Positions 43,111-51,796 of a stretch of 56,161 bases of DNA are shown here, in pieces (the stretch's first letter is position 1; each line of letters opens with the position of its first letter). The position numbers were made by a program, and so were the translations under genes. Source of the stretch: CALLVY01 sp937899855 (GTDB lineage Bacteria > Bacteroidota > Bacteroidia > Chitinophagales > Saprospiraceae); contig JBCBQC010000039.1 in the NCBI GenBank assembly GCA_039820405.1, forward strand, positions 1-56,161. The letters run 5' to 3'. The notes under the pieces were generated by a model that was not told the DNA's origin, made no database searches, and saw only the letters and a program-made list of their open reading frames with translations.

Positions 43111-45969
43111 ATGGCAAAGAAAAAGCAAAACGGAACCGCTAAGAGACACGCCATCGACCACGGGCACATCGAGGTCGTCGGCGCCAGGGTTCACAACCTA
43201 AAAGAGGTCAACGTCAGCATTCCCCGCAACAAGTTTGTGGTCGTCACCGGAATCAGCGGCAGTGGCAAATCCTCCCTGGCCTTCGATACCATCTACGCCG
43301 AAGGGCAACGGCGGTACATGGAAACCTTTACTTCTTACGCTCGGCAGTTTATCGGTGAGATGGAACGCCCCGACGTCGAGCAGATCACCGGGCTGAGTCC
43401 CGTGATCTCAATCGAGCAAAAAACCACCGGCCGCAATCCCCGTTCGACGGTCGGCACCATCACCGAGATCTACGATTTTATGCGCCTGCTCTACGCCCGA
43501 GTGGGGGAGGCCTACTCCTACGAGACGGGAAAGAAGATGATCAAATACACCGAGGAGCAAATGGTGGATCACATCTTTAGCCATTTCAAAAACAAAAAAA
43601 TCCTGCTGCTCGCTCCCCTCGTTCGGGCCCGTAAGGGACACTACCGCGAGCTGTTTGACCAAACCCGCAAGCAAGGCTACGCCAAGGTACGCGTGGATGG
43701 GGCGGTTATCGACATCAAACCCGGCATGCAGGTCGATCGCTACAAGGTCCACGACATCGAAGTGGTTGTCGATCGCCTCAAGGTGATCGCGGATCGCAAG
43801 GAGCGGCTAGCCAATTCGCTGGGTACCGCCCTCAAAATGGGCAATGGCCTGGTGATGGTGATGGACCACGATACGCAGGAAGTATTTCCCTACAGCAAAC
43901 ACCTGATGGATCCCGATACGGGTTTGTCCTACGAGGAGCCCTCCCCCAATGCCTTCTCCTTCAATTCGCCCTACGGCGCCTGCCCCACCTGCAACGGGCT
44001 GGGCAAGATCAACCACGTCGATCTGGATAAGGTCATTCCCGACCCCGAGAAGAGCATCAACGAAGTGGGCATCGCGCCACTCGGTGAAGTACGGGAAAAC
44101 TATACCTTCCGCCAACTGCGCACCATCGCCAAACGCCACAAATTCACCTTTTCCACGCCCGTCAAAGACATTCCCAAGGCCGCCATGAAGAGCATCCTCC
44201 ACGGAGGGGAAAAGACCAAGGTCAAGATGAACTACGGCAGTGGCGAACAAAGCTACAACCTGGCCAACGAGGGTTTGGTCAATATGCTGATGCGCTGGTA
44301 CAAGGAGTCCTCCTCGGAGAGCATCCGCCGCTGGGCCGAAGAATTTATGAGCATCGACACCTGCGAGACCTGCCACGGCTTCCGGCTCAAGAAGGAATCC
44401 CTCCACTTCAAACTGGGGGAGAAGCACATCGGGGAGCTGGCCGAAATGGACATCGACCAGTTGGCGGCATGGATCGGAAACTTGGAAGACCACCTGACCC
44501 AACGCCAACGCACCATCGCCAAGGACATCCTCAAGGAAATTCGGCTGCGCCTCGGTTTTTTGCTCCACGTGGGGCTGGATTACCTGACGCTCAACCGCCC
44601 GGCGCGTACCTTGTCCGGTGGGGAGGCCCAGCGCATCCGACTGGCCACCCAGATCGGCTCCCAACTCACCGGGATCACCTACATCCTCGACGAACCCAGC
44701 ATCGGCCTGCACCAGCGCGACAACCAACGCCTGATTGAGGCGCTCCGCCAGTTGGCCAACATCGGTAATACCGTGCTGGTCGTGGAGCACGACAAAGACA
44801 TCATGCTGGCCTCCGATTACCTGATCGACCTGGGGCCGGGAGCGGGCAAACACGGGGGGGAAGTAGTTGGGGCGGGGATCCCCAAAAAATTTATCAAAAA
44901 CAAGACCCTGACCGCCGCTTACCTCAACGACAAAAAGAAAATCGAAATCCCCGAAAAGCGTCGCTCCGGCAACGGGGAATTTCTCGATCTACGGGGCGCA
45001 ACGGGCAACAACCTCAAGAAGGTCAACATCAAAATCCCCCTGGGCACCCTCACCTGTGTCACGGGGGTATCGGGTAGTGGCAAATCCACCCTGATCAACG
45101 AGACGCTCTACCCCATTTTGCGCCAGCACATCTACCGCAGTCGCAAAAAACCCATGCCCTTTGGCTCGATCAAGGGCCTCGATAAGGTCGACAAGGTCAT
45201 CGAGATCGACCAGTCGCCCATCGGTCGGACGCCGCGTTCCAACCCGGCGACCTACACCAAGGTATTTGGCGACATTCGCAAAATTTTCTCCAACCTCCCC
45301 GAAGCCAAAATCCGCGGCTACAAACCGGGACGCTTTAGTTTCAACGTCAAGGGCGGCCGCTGCGAAGAGTGCCAGGGTGCTGGCAAACGGGTGATCGAGA
45401 TGAACTTCCTCCCCGACGTGCAGGTCGACTGCGAACGTTGTATGGGGCGCCGTTACAACCGCGAGACCCTGGAAATTTTGTACAAGGGCAAATCCATCAG
45501 CGACGTACTCGATATGACCGTCAACGAGGCCGTCCGCTTTTTTGAGAGCATCCCCAACATCTATCGCCGGATGAAGACCTTACAGGACGTGGGGCTGGGC
45601 TACATCACTCTGGGGCAACAAGCCACGACCTTATCCGGCGGGGAGGCCCAACGGGTAAAATTGGCCGAGGAGCTCTCCAAACGCGCCACCGGGCAGACCA
45701 TCTACATCCTTGACGAGCCCACCACGGGGTTGCACTTTGAGGACATCCGCCACCTGCTACACGTACTGACCCAATTGGTCGACAAGGGCAATACGGTGGT
45801 CATCATTGAACACAATATGGACATCATCAAGGTAGCCGATCACATCATCGACATGGGTCCCGAAGGGGGCAAGCGCGGGGGAACGGTGGTGGTACAGGGA
45901 ACGCCGGAACGGGTGGCCAAGCACAAGGAAAGCCATACGGGGAGGTTTTTGGTGGAGGAGTTGCGCTAG
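43111..45969 (+). CDS. uvrA: Excinuclease ABC subunit A
   Basis: 952 aa, full length. Two ABC ATPase modules are present: Walker A GISGSGKSSLAFDT (47-60) and GVSGSGKSTLINET; signatures LSGGEAQRIRLA and LSGGEAQRVKLA; Walker B regions YILDEPSIGLHQRD and YILDEPTTGLHFED. The zinc-binding segments are visible (CPTCNGLG, CETCHG, CEECQGAG, CERCMG). It starts damage recognition in UvrABC nucleotide excision repair as a dimer. The promoter at 42985-43015 fits. The partner genes uvrB and uvrC are not in the window, which is normal. Confidence 0.98.
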   Translation: MAKKKQNGTAKRHAIDHGHIEVVGARVHNLKEVNVSIPRNKFVVVTGISGSGKSSLAFDTIYAEGQRRYMETFTSYARQFIGEMERPDVEQITGLSPVISIEQKTTGRNPRSTVGTITEIYDFMRLLYARVGEAYSYETGKKMIKYTEEQMVDHIFSHFKNKKILLLAPLVRARKGHYRELFDQTRKQGYAKVRVDGAVIDIKPGMQVDRYKVHDIEVVVDRLKVIADRKERLANSLGTALKMGNGLVMVMDHDTQEVFPYSKHLMDPDTGLSYEEPSPNAFSFNSPYGACPTCNGLGKINHVDLDKVIPDPEKSINEVGIAPLGEVRENYTFRQLRTIAKRHKFTFSTPVKDIPKAAMKSILHGGEKTKVKMNYGSGEQSYNLANEGLVNMLMRWYKESSSESIRRWAEEFMSIDTCETCHGFRLKKESLHFKLGEKHIGELAEMDIDQLAAWIGNLEDHLTQRQRTIAKDILKEIRLRLGFLLHVGLDYLTLNRPARTLSGGEAQRIRLATQIGSQLTGITYILDEPSIGLHQRDNQRLIEALRQLANIGNTVLVVEHDKDIMLASDYLIDLGPGAGKHGGEVVGAGIPKKFIKNKTLTAAYLNDKKKIEIPEKRRSGNGEFLDLRGATGNNLKKVNIKIPLGTLTCVTGVSGSGKSTLINETLYPILRQHIYRSRKKPMPFGSIKGLDKVDKVIEIDQSPIGRTPRSNPATYTKVFGDIRKIFSNLPEAKIRGYKPGRFSFNVKGGRCEECQGAGKRVIEMNFLPDVQVDCERCMGRRYNRETLEILYKGKSISDVLDMTVNEAVRFFESIPNIYRRMKTLQDVGLGYITLGQQATTLSGGEAQRVKLAEELSKRATGQTIYILDEPTTGLHFEDIRHLLHVLTQLVDKGNTVVIIEHNMDIIKVADHIIDMGPEGGKRGGTVVVQGTPERVAKHKESHTGRFLVEELR

Positions 45970-46121
45970 AGGAGTTTTGGTTCTTCCCAAATAAAATGAC
46001 GGACCCAGACTACCCCGGTGTCCGATAAAATTCCTAATTTGGAGGTAGCCCCAACCCTCAACTTTCCGAAGCGAGGGCTCAAGCAGTGATTTTTTGAAAG
46101 TACCTAAAGCCTCCGCGGTCA

Positions 46122-47660
46122 ATGAGAAAACCTTTCAATGCGCTCTTCAAAAAATATTACCAATTTCGCTACCGCCGATTGGAACGAATGCTAGAGGAAC
46201 CCCTCGAAGCCCAGCAAGCCTGGTGGAAATACCTCCTCCGTTCGGCCCAAGCTACCGAGTGGGGGAAAACCTACGGCTTCGCCGACCTGGCCAATTGGTC
46301 GGCATACAGCCAGCGGCTACCCATCCAAAATTACGACGACCTCAAGCCCTACATCCAACGGATGATGGCGGGGGAAAATGACATCCTCTGGCCCGGGGCG
46401 GTCACGCGCTATTCCAAGTCGTCGGGAACGACCAACGACAAGAGCAAATTCATTCCCGTATCGGACGAAAACTTCAAGCACTGCCACATCAAGGGGACTT
46501 GGGATACCATGACCGCTTACTACGCCCAGTACCCCGACAGCCTGATTTTTGCGGGTAAAAACTTTTTGATGGGGGGCTCCTACCAGCCCTATCGCGAAGA
46601 CCTGCCCACCATCTTTGGGGACGTCTCCGCCCTCATGATCAAGGATATGCCGCGGGTAGCCCGTCCCTTTTTCGAACCCGATTTGGAAACCAGCCTGATG
46701 GCGGAATGGGAAGAGAAAATCCAACGGATGGTCGAGGTGGCCACCGACCCCAGGATTGCGGAAGAGGTAACGATGATCGGCGGGGTGCCCACTTGGGTAA
46801 TCGTCCTGTTTCGGCAGATCATCGAACGGACGGGAGGCCAAAACATGCTGGAGGTCTGGCCCAATTTTGAGGCCTTTATCCACGGTGGGGTGGGCCTACA
46901 TCCCTACCGCGAGCAATTGCAGCACTTCCTACCGAGCGAGCGCGTCAACTACCAGGAGGTTTACAATGCCTCGGAGGGCTATTTCGCCACCCAGCTGGAT
47001 AAGGACGACGACGATATGCTCCTGCTGGTGGACAACGGCGTGTTCTACGAATTCCTTCCGATGGAGGAATGGGGAAAGGAACGGCCCGCTACGGTGCCAC
47101 TCGAAGGGGTACAGGTGGGCAAAATCTACGCCATGATCATCACGACCAATGCTGGTTTGTGGCGCTACAATATCGGCGATACGGTACGTTTTACCTCCGT
47201 TCACCCCTACAAAATCCAAATCACGGGACGTACCCAACAATTTATAAACGCCTTTGGGGAAGAGGTCATGGTCGACAATACGGACAAGGCCCTGGCTCAA
47301 ACTTGCCGGCAGTACGACGCCATCGTGGGAGAGTATACCGTGGCGCCGATTTACTTTCAAGCCGGGGCCAAGGGGGGCCACGAATGGTTGGTGGAATTCG
47401 AACGGGCGCCGGCGGATTTATCGGCCTTTACCCACCAGTTGGACCGCAACCTACAGCGGCTCAATTCCGATTACGAGGCCAAACGCTACAAAGACCTCGC
47501 CCTCACCCAACTCCGCCTCCACCCCATCCCCACCGGGACCTTCCTGGGCTGGCTCCGGGCCCGGGGCAAATACGGCAACCAGCACAAAGTCCCCCGACTG
47601 GCTAACGACCGAAAATACGTCGAAGACATTTTGCGTTTTAAAGCTACCCAGACGCCCTAA
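46122..47660 (+). CDS. GH3-family acyl-adenylate/amido synthetase-like protein
   Basis: 512 aa of the GH3 family (auxin-responsive-promoter superfamily, ANL-type fold). Motifs visible: RYSKSSGTTNDKSKFIPVSD (P-loop-like ATP motif, about 105-124), EVWPNFEAFIHGG, YNASEGYFATQ, VPLEGVQVGKIYAMIITTNAG and GLWRYNIGDTVRF. Plant GH3 enzymes join acyl acids to amino acids through acyl-adenylates, but the bacterial members have no proven substrate. It is cytosolic with no signal. It starts 152 bp after uvrA; a hairpin without a T-run lies at about 46002-46025. The motif set is clear. Confidence 0.88.
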   Translation: MRKPFNALFKKYYQFRYRRLERMLEEPLEAQQAWWKYLLRSAQATEWGKTYGFADLANWSAYSQRLPIQNYDDLKPYIQRMMAGENDILWPGAVTRYSKSSGTTNDKSKFIPVSDENFKHCHIKGTWDTMTAYYAQYPDSLIFAGKNFLMGGSYQPYREDLPTIFGDVSALMIKDMPRVARPFFEPDLETSLMAEWEEKIQRMVEVATDPRIAEEVTMIGGVPTWVIVLFRQIIERTGGQNMLEVWPNFEAFIHGGVGLHPYREQLQHFLPSERVNYQEVYNASEGYFATQLDKDDDDMLLLVDNGVFYEFLPMEEWGKERPATVPLEGVQVGKIYAMIITTNAGLWRYNIGDTVRFTSVHPYKIQITGRTQQFINAFGEEVMVDNTDKALAQTCRQYDAIVGEYTVAPIYFQAGAKGGHEWLVEFERAPADLSAFTHQLDRNLQRLNSDYEAKRYKDLALTQLRLHPIPTGTFLGWLRARGKYGNQHKVPRLANDRKYVEDILRFKATQTP

Positions 47661-47706
47661 GCAGGGGCAAGGGTGAACCGCTCCCTCACAAATCTGTTTA
47701 GCAACT

Positions 47707-48129
47707 ATGTATTATCGTCAAACATGGATTTTCCTAGTCCTCAGCATCGTTTTTACCGCTATGGCTTCTGCACAAATCACCGTAGACATCAGCAACCTCC
47801 GCGGCAATAGCGGAAGGATGTTCTTGGCCCTCTACGACTCCCCCGACACCTTTCTCGATGAAAACCGCGCCATGCGGACCGAGGTAGCGCCGGTCACCGC
47901 CAGCTCCTTTAGCTTTACCTTTCAAGACCTTCCCCCCGGCGACTACGCCCTGGCCGTCTTTCAAGACTGCAACGGCAACGACAAGCTCGACACCGGAATG
48001 TTTGGTATTCCCAAGGAACCCTACGGCTTTTCCAATGATGCGAAGGCAAGTTTTGGCCCTCCCAAATACGAAGACGCCCGCTTTTCGGTGGGCCAGGGAT
48101 CCACTACGATTCAACTGACCCTGCGCTAG
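47707..48129 (+). CDS. DUF2141-domain secreted protein
   Basis: 140 aa with a signal peptide (about 1-23, ending MASAQ). It is a single DUF2141 domain: ITVDISNLRGNSGRMFLALYDS, FTFQDLPPGDYALAVFQDCNG, then NDKLDTGMFGIPKEPYGFSN. The last motif holds the DxNxNxKxD-type stretch typical of the family. Function is unknown, but the proteins are periplasmic or surface-exposed and common in Bacteroidota. It overlaps the convergent glycosyltransferase gene by 26 bp at the 3' ends. It follows the GH3 gene by 46 bp. Confidence 0.88.
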   Translation: MYYRQTWIFLVLSIVFTAMASAQITVDISNLRGNSGRMFLALYDSPDTFLDENRAMRTEVAPVTASSFSFTFQDLPPGDYALAVFQDCNGNDKLDTGMFGIPKEPYGFSNDAKASFGPPKYEDARFSVGQGSTTIQLTLR

Positions 48130-49369
48130 CCAGCGCCGCCGGGAGTAGGGCTTGGGCGTAGCGTTTCCAGCTCAATTCTTCCGCCTTTTGCCGCACCCGT
48201 TCCGCAGGAATGGGCGCTTCAATGCTGCGCAGCATCTGGGCCGCCATGGAGTCGATGTCGCCAGCGTCGGCGAGGTAGCCATTGTCACCATCTTGGATGG
48301 ATTCGGGGAAATGTCCCACCCGGGTAGCCAGGATGGGCGTTCCGAAATTGTAACAAATCGACTCAATGCCCGAAGCATCGGCAGTTTCGTAGAAGCAGAC
48401 GGCGGCAGTAGCGGATTGGAAATAGCGCAGCACCTCCCCGTCGGGGATATAATTGGTTTGGAGGTAAACGTGATCCTGCAGTTGGAGCTCCTCCACGAGG
48501 GCCAGGGGATCGTAGTGACGGGCCTGGTCACCTCCGCGGAAGAGGAGGGTTTTTAGTAGGTTGAAGAGGTGGTATTTGAATTTGGCCGCGAGAGTGGTGG
48601 GGTTTTCCTGGAGGAAAAATTCCCCACAGATCATCAGGGTGACGTCCTGACGCTGCTGCACCAGGCGGTGTAGGGCGCGGAGGGCCAGGTGAAGGCCCTT
48701 ATATTTGCGGATAAAGCCAAAGAAGAGGAAGGCGTGGCGACGGATGCCGTTGGCCGTCTTGAAAGCCTCGGCGTCAAAGCTTGGGTCGGGGCGAAACATA
48801 TCGTATACCGGATGGTAAAGCTGGATGATGCGTTTTTGTGCCAATTCGTCGGCCAGTACTTCCCGCAGTTCTGCGATGGACTTGGTGGAGTGAGCGATAA
48901 ACGTATCGACGTAGGCAAAACCGTGTCGGGTAAGGCTTTTGTCGATCACACTCGTCTCTTTTTGCTTCACCACGTGTAGTACAAATTGAATTTCGGCAGC
49001 GGTGTTTTGTTTGATGCGTTTACACAAGTAGCGGATGGGAAAGGCCTGAACATTATTGACCCACTGAAAAATAACCAGCATTGGTTGGATACGAGACAGT
49101 TTTCGGGCAACCTTACGCCAGGTCAGCGGATTATTATAGTCCAAGAGGTACTCGATGGTGATGGCGGTTCCCGTAAAGTAGTTCTCCTGCGGTTGGTCGA
49201 CTTTAAAATCGCGGGGGATGATGGCGGGGTACTGGTTGGTCCAGGAGATCAGGTGTACCCGACAGCCCGGTAGTCGGTCGAGTGCTCGGGCCAGCGAGCT
49301 GTTGAAATTGGCAATTCCGCCTTTAAACTGTGGTCCCGGACCAATCAACACAATATTCGGCTCGGGCAT
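48104..49369 (-). CDS. GT4-type glycosyltransferase
   Basis: 421 aa from the ATG at 49369 (MPEPNIVLIGPGPQFKGG); an upstream extension of 17 codons has no conserved residues. The GT-B fold is visible: an N-terminal acceptor domain with FKGGIANFNSSLARAL, the linker region FFGFIRKYKGLHLALRAL (about 235-252), and the C-terminal donor site DASGIESICYNFGTPILATR with GHFPESIQDG and NGYLADAGD. This EX7E-like arrangement fits retaining GT4 enzymes that use NDP-sugars for polysaccharide or glycolipid synthesis. There is no TM. No other polysaccharide gene is adjacent, so the acceptor is unknown. Confidence 0.88.
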   Translation of the reverse strand: MPEPNIVLIGPGPQFKGGIANFNSSLARALDRLPGCRVHLISWTNQYPAIIPRDFKVDQPQENYFTGTAITIEYLLDYNNPLTWRKVARKLSRIQPMLVIFQWVNNVQAFPIRYLCKRIKQNTAAEIQFVLHVVKQKETSVIDKSLTRHGFAYVDTFIAHSTKSIAELREVLADELAQKRIIQLYHPVYDMFRPDPSFDAEAFKTANGIRRHAFLFFGFIRKYKGLHLALRALHRLVQQRQDVTLMICGEFFLQENPTTLAAKFKYHLFNLLKTLLFRGGDQARHYDPLALVEELQLQDHVYLQTNYIPDGEVLRYFQSATAAVCFYETADASGIESICYNFGTPILATRVGHFPESIQDGDNGYLADAGDIDSMAAQMLRSIEAPIPAERVRQKAEELSWKRYAQALLPAALASAGSVES

Positions 49370-49402
49370 GGTAGTGGGTGATTGTAAAGCATTTGAAAAA
49401 TG

Positions 49403-49410
49403 CAAATATA
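49403..49410 (-). promoter_or_regulatory. -7 box upstream of the glycosyltransferase gene
   Basis: On the minus strand TATATTTG matches TAnnTTTG exactly, 33 bp before the ATG. No clear -33 box was found. Confidence 0.4.
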
Positions 49411-49561
49411 AGGATTCCACGAAGGATTTGGGCGCAGCGCCCTCATTTCTACCCTACAAAAGCAAGTCGACGTGCATTGCCAAGGCAGTAAAAGGTCGAT
49501 CCCCTTTATCGGGAGGCGATAAAGTAGTAATTTAAGATAGAAAACATCAATCGAAGATGGT

Positions 49562-50188
49562 ATGAAATATTTACTTTGCCTAGTGGTACTCTTCCCCACC
49601 CTGCTGCTGGCCCAGCGAGAAGACCAACCCGATCCCGAGTTCAACTGGACGGTCAGTTTTACCAACAACGGCGTCATCAACCCGGGTTTGCAGGTGGGCT
49701 TGGAATGGCCCTTCAAAAACAGCGTGACGATCAAGGAGCGCAAAAGCCGGCGCCAGGGTACTTACCTACTGACGCGGCGGCGGCAATACGCTCTGGAAGG
49801 ACGGCTGGGAATCTTTTGGGATCCCCTCCTCCAAGTAGCAGTTTACCACCAATACCTCTTTACCCTTCGGGCGGTGTACCAAAAGGCCCAGGACGATCGG
49901 CCGCGCTGGATGATGGCGGTGGGAATCGGGCCGGGTTACCTGCGCTCCTTCATCGGGGAGACCTACGCCGTGGATGAAGCGGGACGCGTCGAGCGAGTGA
50001 GGCTGGCCAGTCGGGGCTACTTTACCCCCATGTGGGCCCTGCGCTTTATCCGGGAGCACCGCCAAAGGGAGGGCGCCTGGTTTGTCGAAATCAATACCCG
50101 CTGGCTACTGGGCTACAATTCGGGAACCGTGAAATACAATACCCTCCTATTTGGCCTACGCTACCCACTGAAAAAATCCAAATCATGA
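49562..50188 (+). CDS. Predicted outer-membrane beta-barrel-like protein
   Basis: 208 aa with a signal peptide (MKYLLCLVVLFPTLLLAQ, cleavage about 18). The mature part has alternating aromatic and small residues (WTVSFTNNGVINPGLQVGLE, YALEGRLGIFWDPLLQVAVY, RWMMAVGIGPGYLRSF) and ends KYNTLLFGLRYPLKKSKS. This pattern fits an outer-membrane barrel with about eight strands. No family is recognised. Its TGA stop overlaps the ATG of the next gene (ATGA at 50185-50188), so the two are translationally coupled. Confidence 0.72.
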   Translation: MKYLLCLVVLFPTLLLAQREDQPDPEFNWTVSFTNNGVINPGLQVGLEWPFKNSVTIKERKSRRQGTYLLTRRRQYALEGRLGIFWDPLLQVAVYHQYLFTLRAVYQKAQDDRPRWMMAVGIGPGYLRSFIGETYAVDEAGRVERVRLASRGYFTPMWALRFIREHRQREGAWFVEINTRWLLGYNSGTVKYNTLLFGLRYPLKKSKS

Positions 50189-51237
50189 TGCCATTCCGAT
50201 TTTTTCTCCTCTTGTCCTTGGGCCTCTTCCTCAGTGCCTGCCAACGCGATGATCTGGGCAATTTGCGGGATACGCTACACGTACGCCGCAACAATGCGGA
50301 TATGCCAGCCTACATCTATGGCAACGGAACCAATAAGGTATTTCTGGTGGTCCTACACGGTGGTCCGGGGGGCAGTGGCTTGGAATACCGAATCGGCAGC
50401 TACGCCGAGCGCCTGGAGGAGCGTTACGCCATGGTGTACTGGGACCAGCGCGGTCAGGGCATGTCACAGGGGAAGTTGGACCCCGCAGCGATAACGATCA
50501 ACGAGATGGTCCAGGACCTCCGAGCCCTGGCCCTTACTCTACAGCACAAGTACGGCTCGGACATCGACCTATTTTTGCTGGGGCACAGCTGGGGGGGCCT
50601 CCTGGGCAGTGCCTTTCTCAGCACGGACGACAATCAGGAGTTGTTCAAGGGCTGGATCGAGGTCAGTGGGGCACACGATTTTCCGGCGGTGTACCGGCAG
50701 TCGGTACTGCGGTTTCAGCAAATTGGTAAGGAGCAATTGCGATTGGGCAACGACGCCACTTTCTGGCAGGACGTTCTGGACCGGGTGGCGCTCGTCGATA
50801 CGTTTGACATCAACCTCGAGGATTTCACTTACCTCAATGGCACGGCGCGCAGTGCGGAGGAACGCTTGACGACGGTGGGTAAAATCGCCGAACTCGACCC
50901 CGAGGCTTTAGGGAGCAGCTTGATCAACACTTTGCTGATCAACAACCGGACCATCGTGGCTACGACGGGGAGCATCACGAGCGAGGCGCTGTTTGATCGG
51001 GGCTTGCTCAATTTTTCGGTGGCCGAGCGGTTGGGCCGGGTGCAGATTCCCAGCTTGATTTTGTGGGGGCGTCAGGATTTGGTCGTTCCGGTCCAACTGG
51101 GCTATCAGGCCCTGGAGAAAATTGGCAGCTCCGATAAGCAACTGATCATCTACCCGCGTTCGGGCCATTCTCCCATGGTCAACGAGCCCAAGCCATTTGT
51201 GAATGATGTGATTGCCTTTATTGAGCGACTGCGCTAG
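50185..51237 (+). CDS. Alpha/beta hydrolase lipoprotein (proline iminopeptidase-like)
   Basis: 350 aa. The ATG at 50185 begins a lipoprotein leader (MMPFRFFLLLSLGLFLSAC, Cys19). The frame is open further upstream but has no leader there. The motifs of the S33/prolyl-iminopeptidase group are present: HGGPGGSGLEY (oxyanion hole), YWDQRGQGMSQG, GHSWGGLLGSAF (nucleophile Ser) and a catalytic His in PRSGHSPMVNEP near the end, with an acid candidate in WGRQDLVVPV. The substrate is not assignable. It is coupled to the barrel-like gene upstream by a 4-bp overlap and followed by the DinB-like gene after 24 bp, so the three form one cluster. Confidence 0.9.
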   Translation: MMPFRFFLLLSLGLFLSACQRDDLGNLRDTLHVRRNNADMPAYIYGNGTNKVFLVVLHGGPGGSGLEYRIGSYAERLEERYAMVYWDQRGQGMSQGKLDPAAITINEMVQDLRALALTLQHKYGSDIDLFLLGHSWGGLLGSAFLSTDDNQELFKGWIEVSGAHDFPAVYRQSVLRFQQIGKEQLRLGNDATFWQDVLDRVALVDTFDINLEDFTYLNGTARSAEERLTTVGKIAELDPEALGSSLINTLLINNRTIVATTGSITSEALFDRGLLNFSVAERLGRVQIPSLILWGRQDLVVPVQLGYQALEKIGSSDKQLIIYPRSGHSPMVNEPKPFVNDVIAFIERLR

Positions 51238-51261
51238 GGTTCGCTCCATCTTCCAAAGCAC

Positions 51262-51723
51262 ATGAATTCGATCCTTCACCAGCTGTACGAGTACAACCGC
51301 TACTACAACGAACAATTTCTGGGCTGCCTAGCCGAGCACGAGCACCCCGCGCAGTGCCGACGCTTGCTCGCCCACGTCCTGAATACCCACCACATTTGGC
51401 TGCGCCGCGCTCAGGGAAAACCAGTAAGACTGGCGCTTTGGGAGGAGCACCCCTTGGCGCGGCAGCTCACCCTCAACCATAGCCTTCACGAGGAAACGTT
51501 CCAACTGCTGAACGAAACACCCGACCCAACGCTCGGGCGACCGATTTTTTATCAAAACAATGCGGGCCGTTCTTACGTCAATCGGCTGACGGATATCCTC
51601 CATCACCTGATCAATCACAGTACCCACCACCGCGCGCAAGTCGCGCTACTGCTGCGACAAACAGGAATTACCCCACCGGGATCCGACTATATCTTTTACC
51701 AACGCGGGGATCACCTCCATTGA
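51262..51723 (+). CDS. DinB-like four-helix-bundle protein
   Basis: 153 aa. All-helical, with the metal-site histidines of the DinB/DUF664 family: LLAHVLNTHHIWL (about 34-46), then HHLINHSTHHRAQVALLLRQ (about 117-136). The latter is a clear DinB_2 signature. Members include thiol S-transferases and proteins of unknown function. It has no signal peptide and is predicted cytosolic. It lies 24 bp after the hydrolase gene and 73 bp before hemA, with the hemA -7 box in the gap. Confidence 0.85.
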   Translation: MNSILHQLYEYNRYYNEQFLGCLAEHEHPAQCRRLLAHVLNTHHIWLRRAQGKPVRLALWEEHPLARQLTLNHSLHEETFQLLNETPDPTLGRPIFYQNNAGRSYVNRLTDILHHLINHSTHHRAQVALLLRQTGITPPGSDYIFYQRGDHLH

Positions 51724-51763
51724 CATTTAACAGTTTCATGACACTAAAACAAGGGCATTGTAC

Positions 51764-51771
51764 TACTTTTG
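51764..51771 (+). promoter_or_regulatory. -7 box upstream of hemA
   Basis: TACTTTTG is an exact TAnnTTTG match, 25 bp before the hemA ATG. The nearest TTTC is 26 nt upstream, too far for a standard -33 box. Confidence 0.45.
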
Positions 51772-51796
51772 TTTTGATACATTATTCATATCATCC

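Noticed and set aside
43807..44853. 348-codon open frame antisense to uvrA
   Set aside because: Shadow of uvrA; the sense strand encodes a complete family member.
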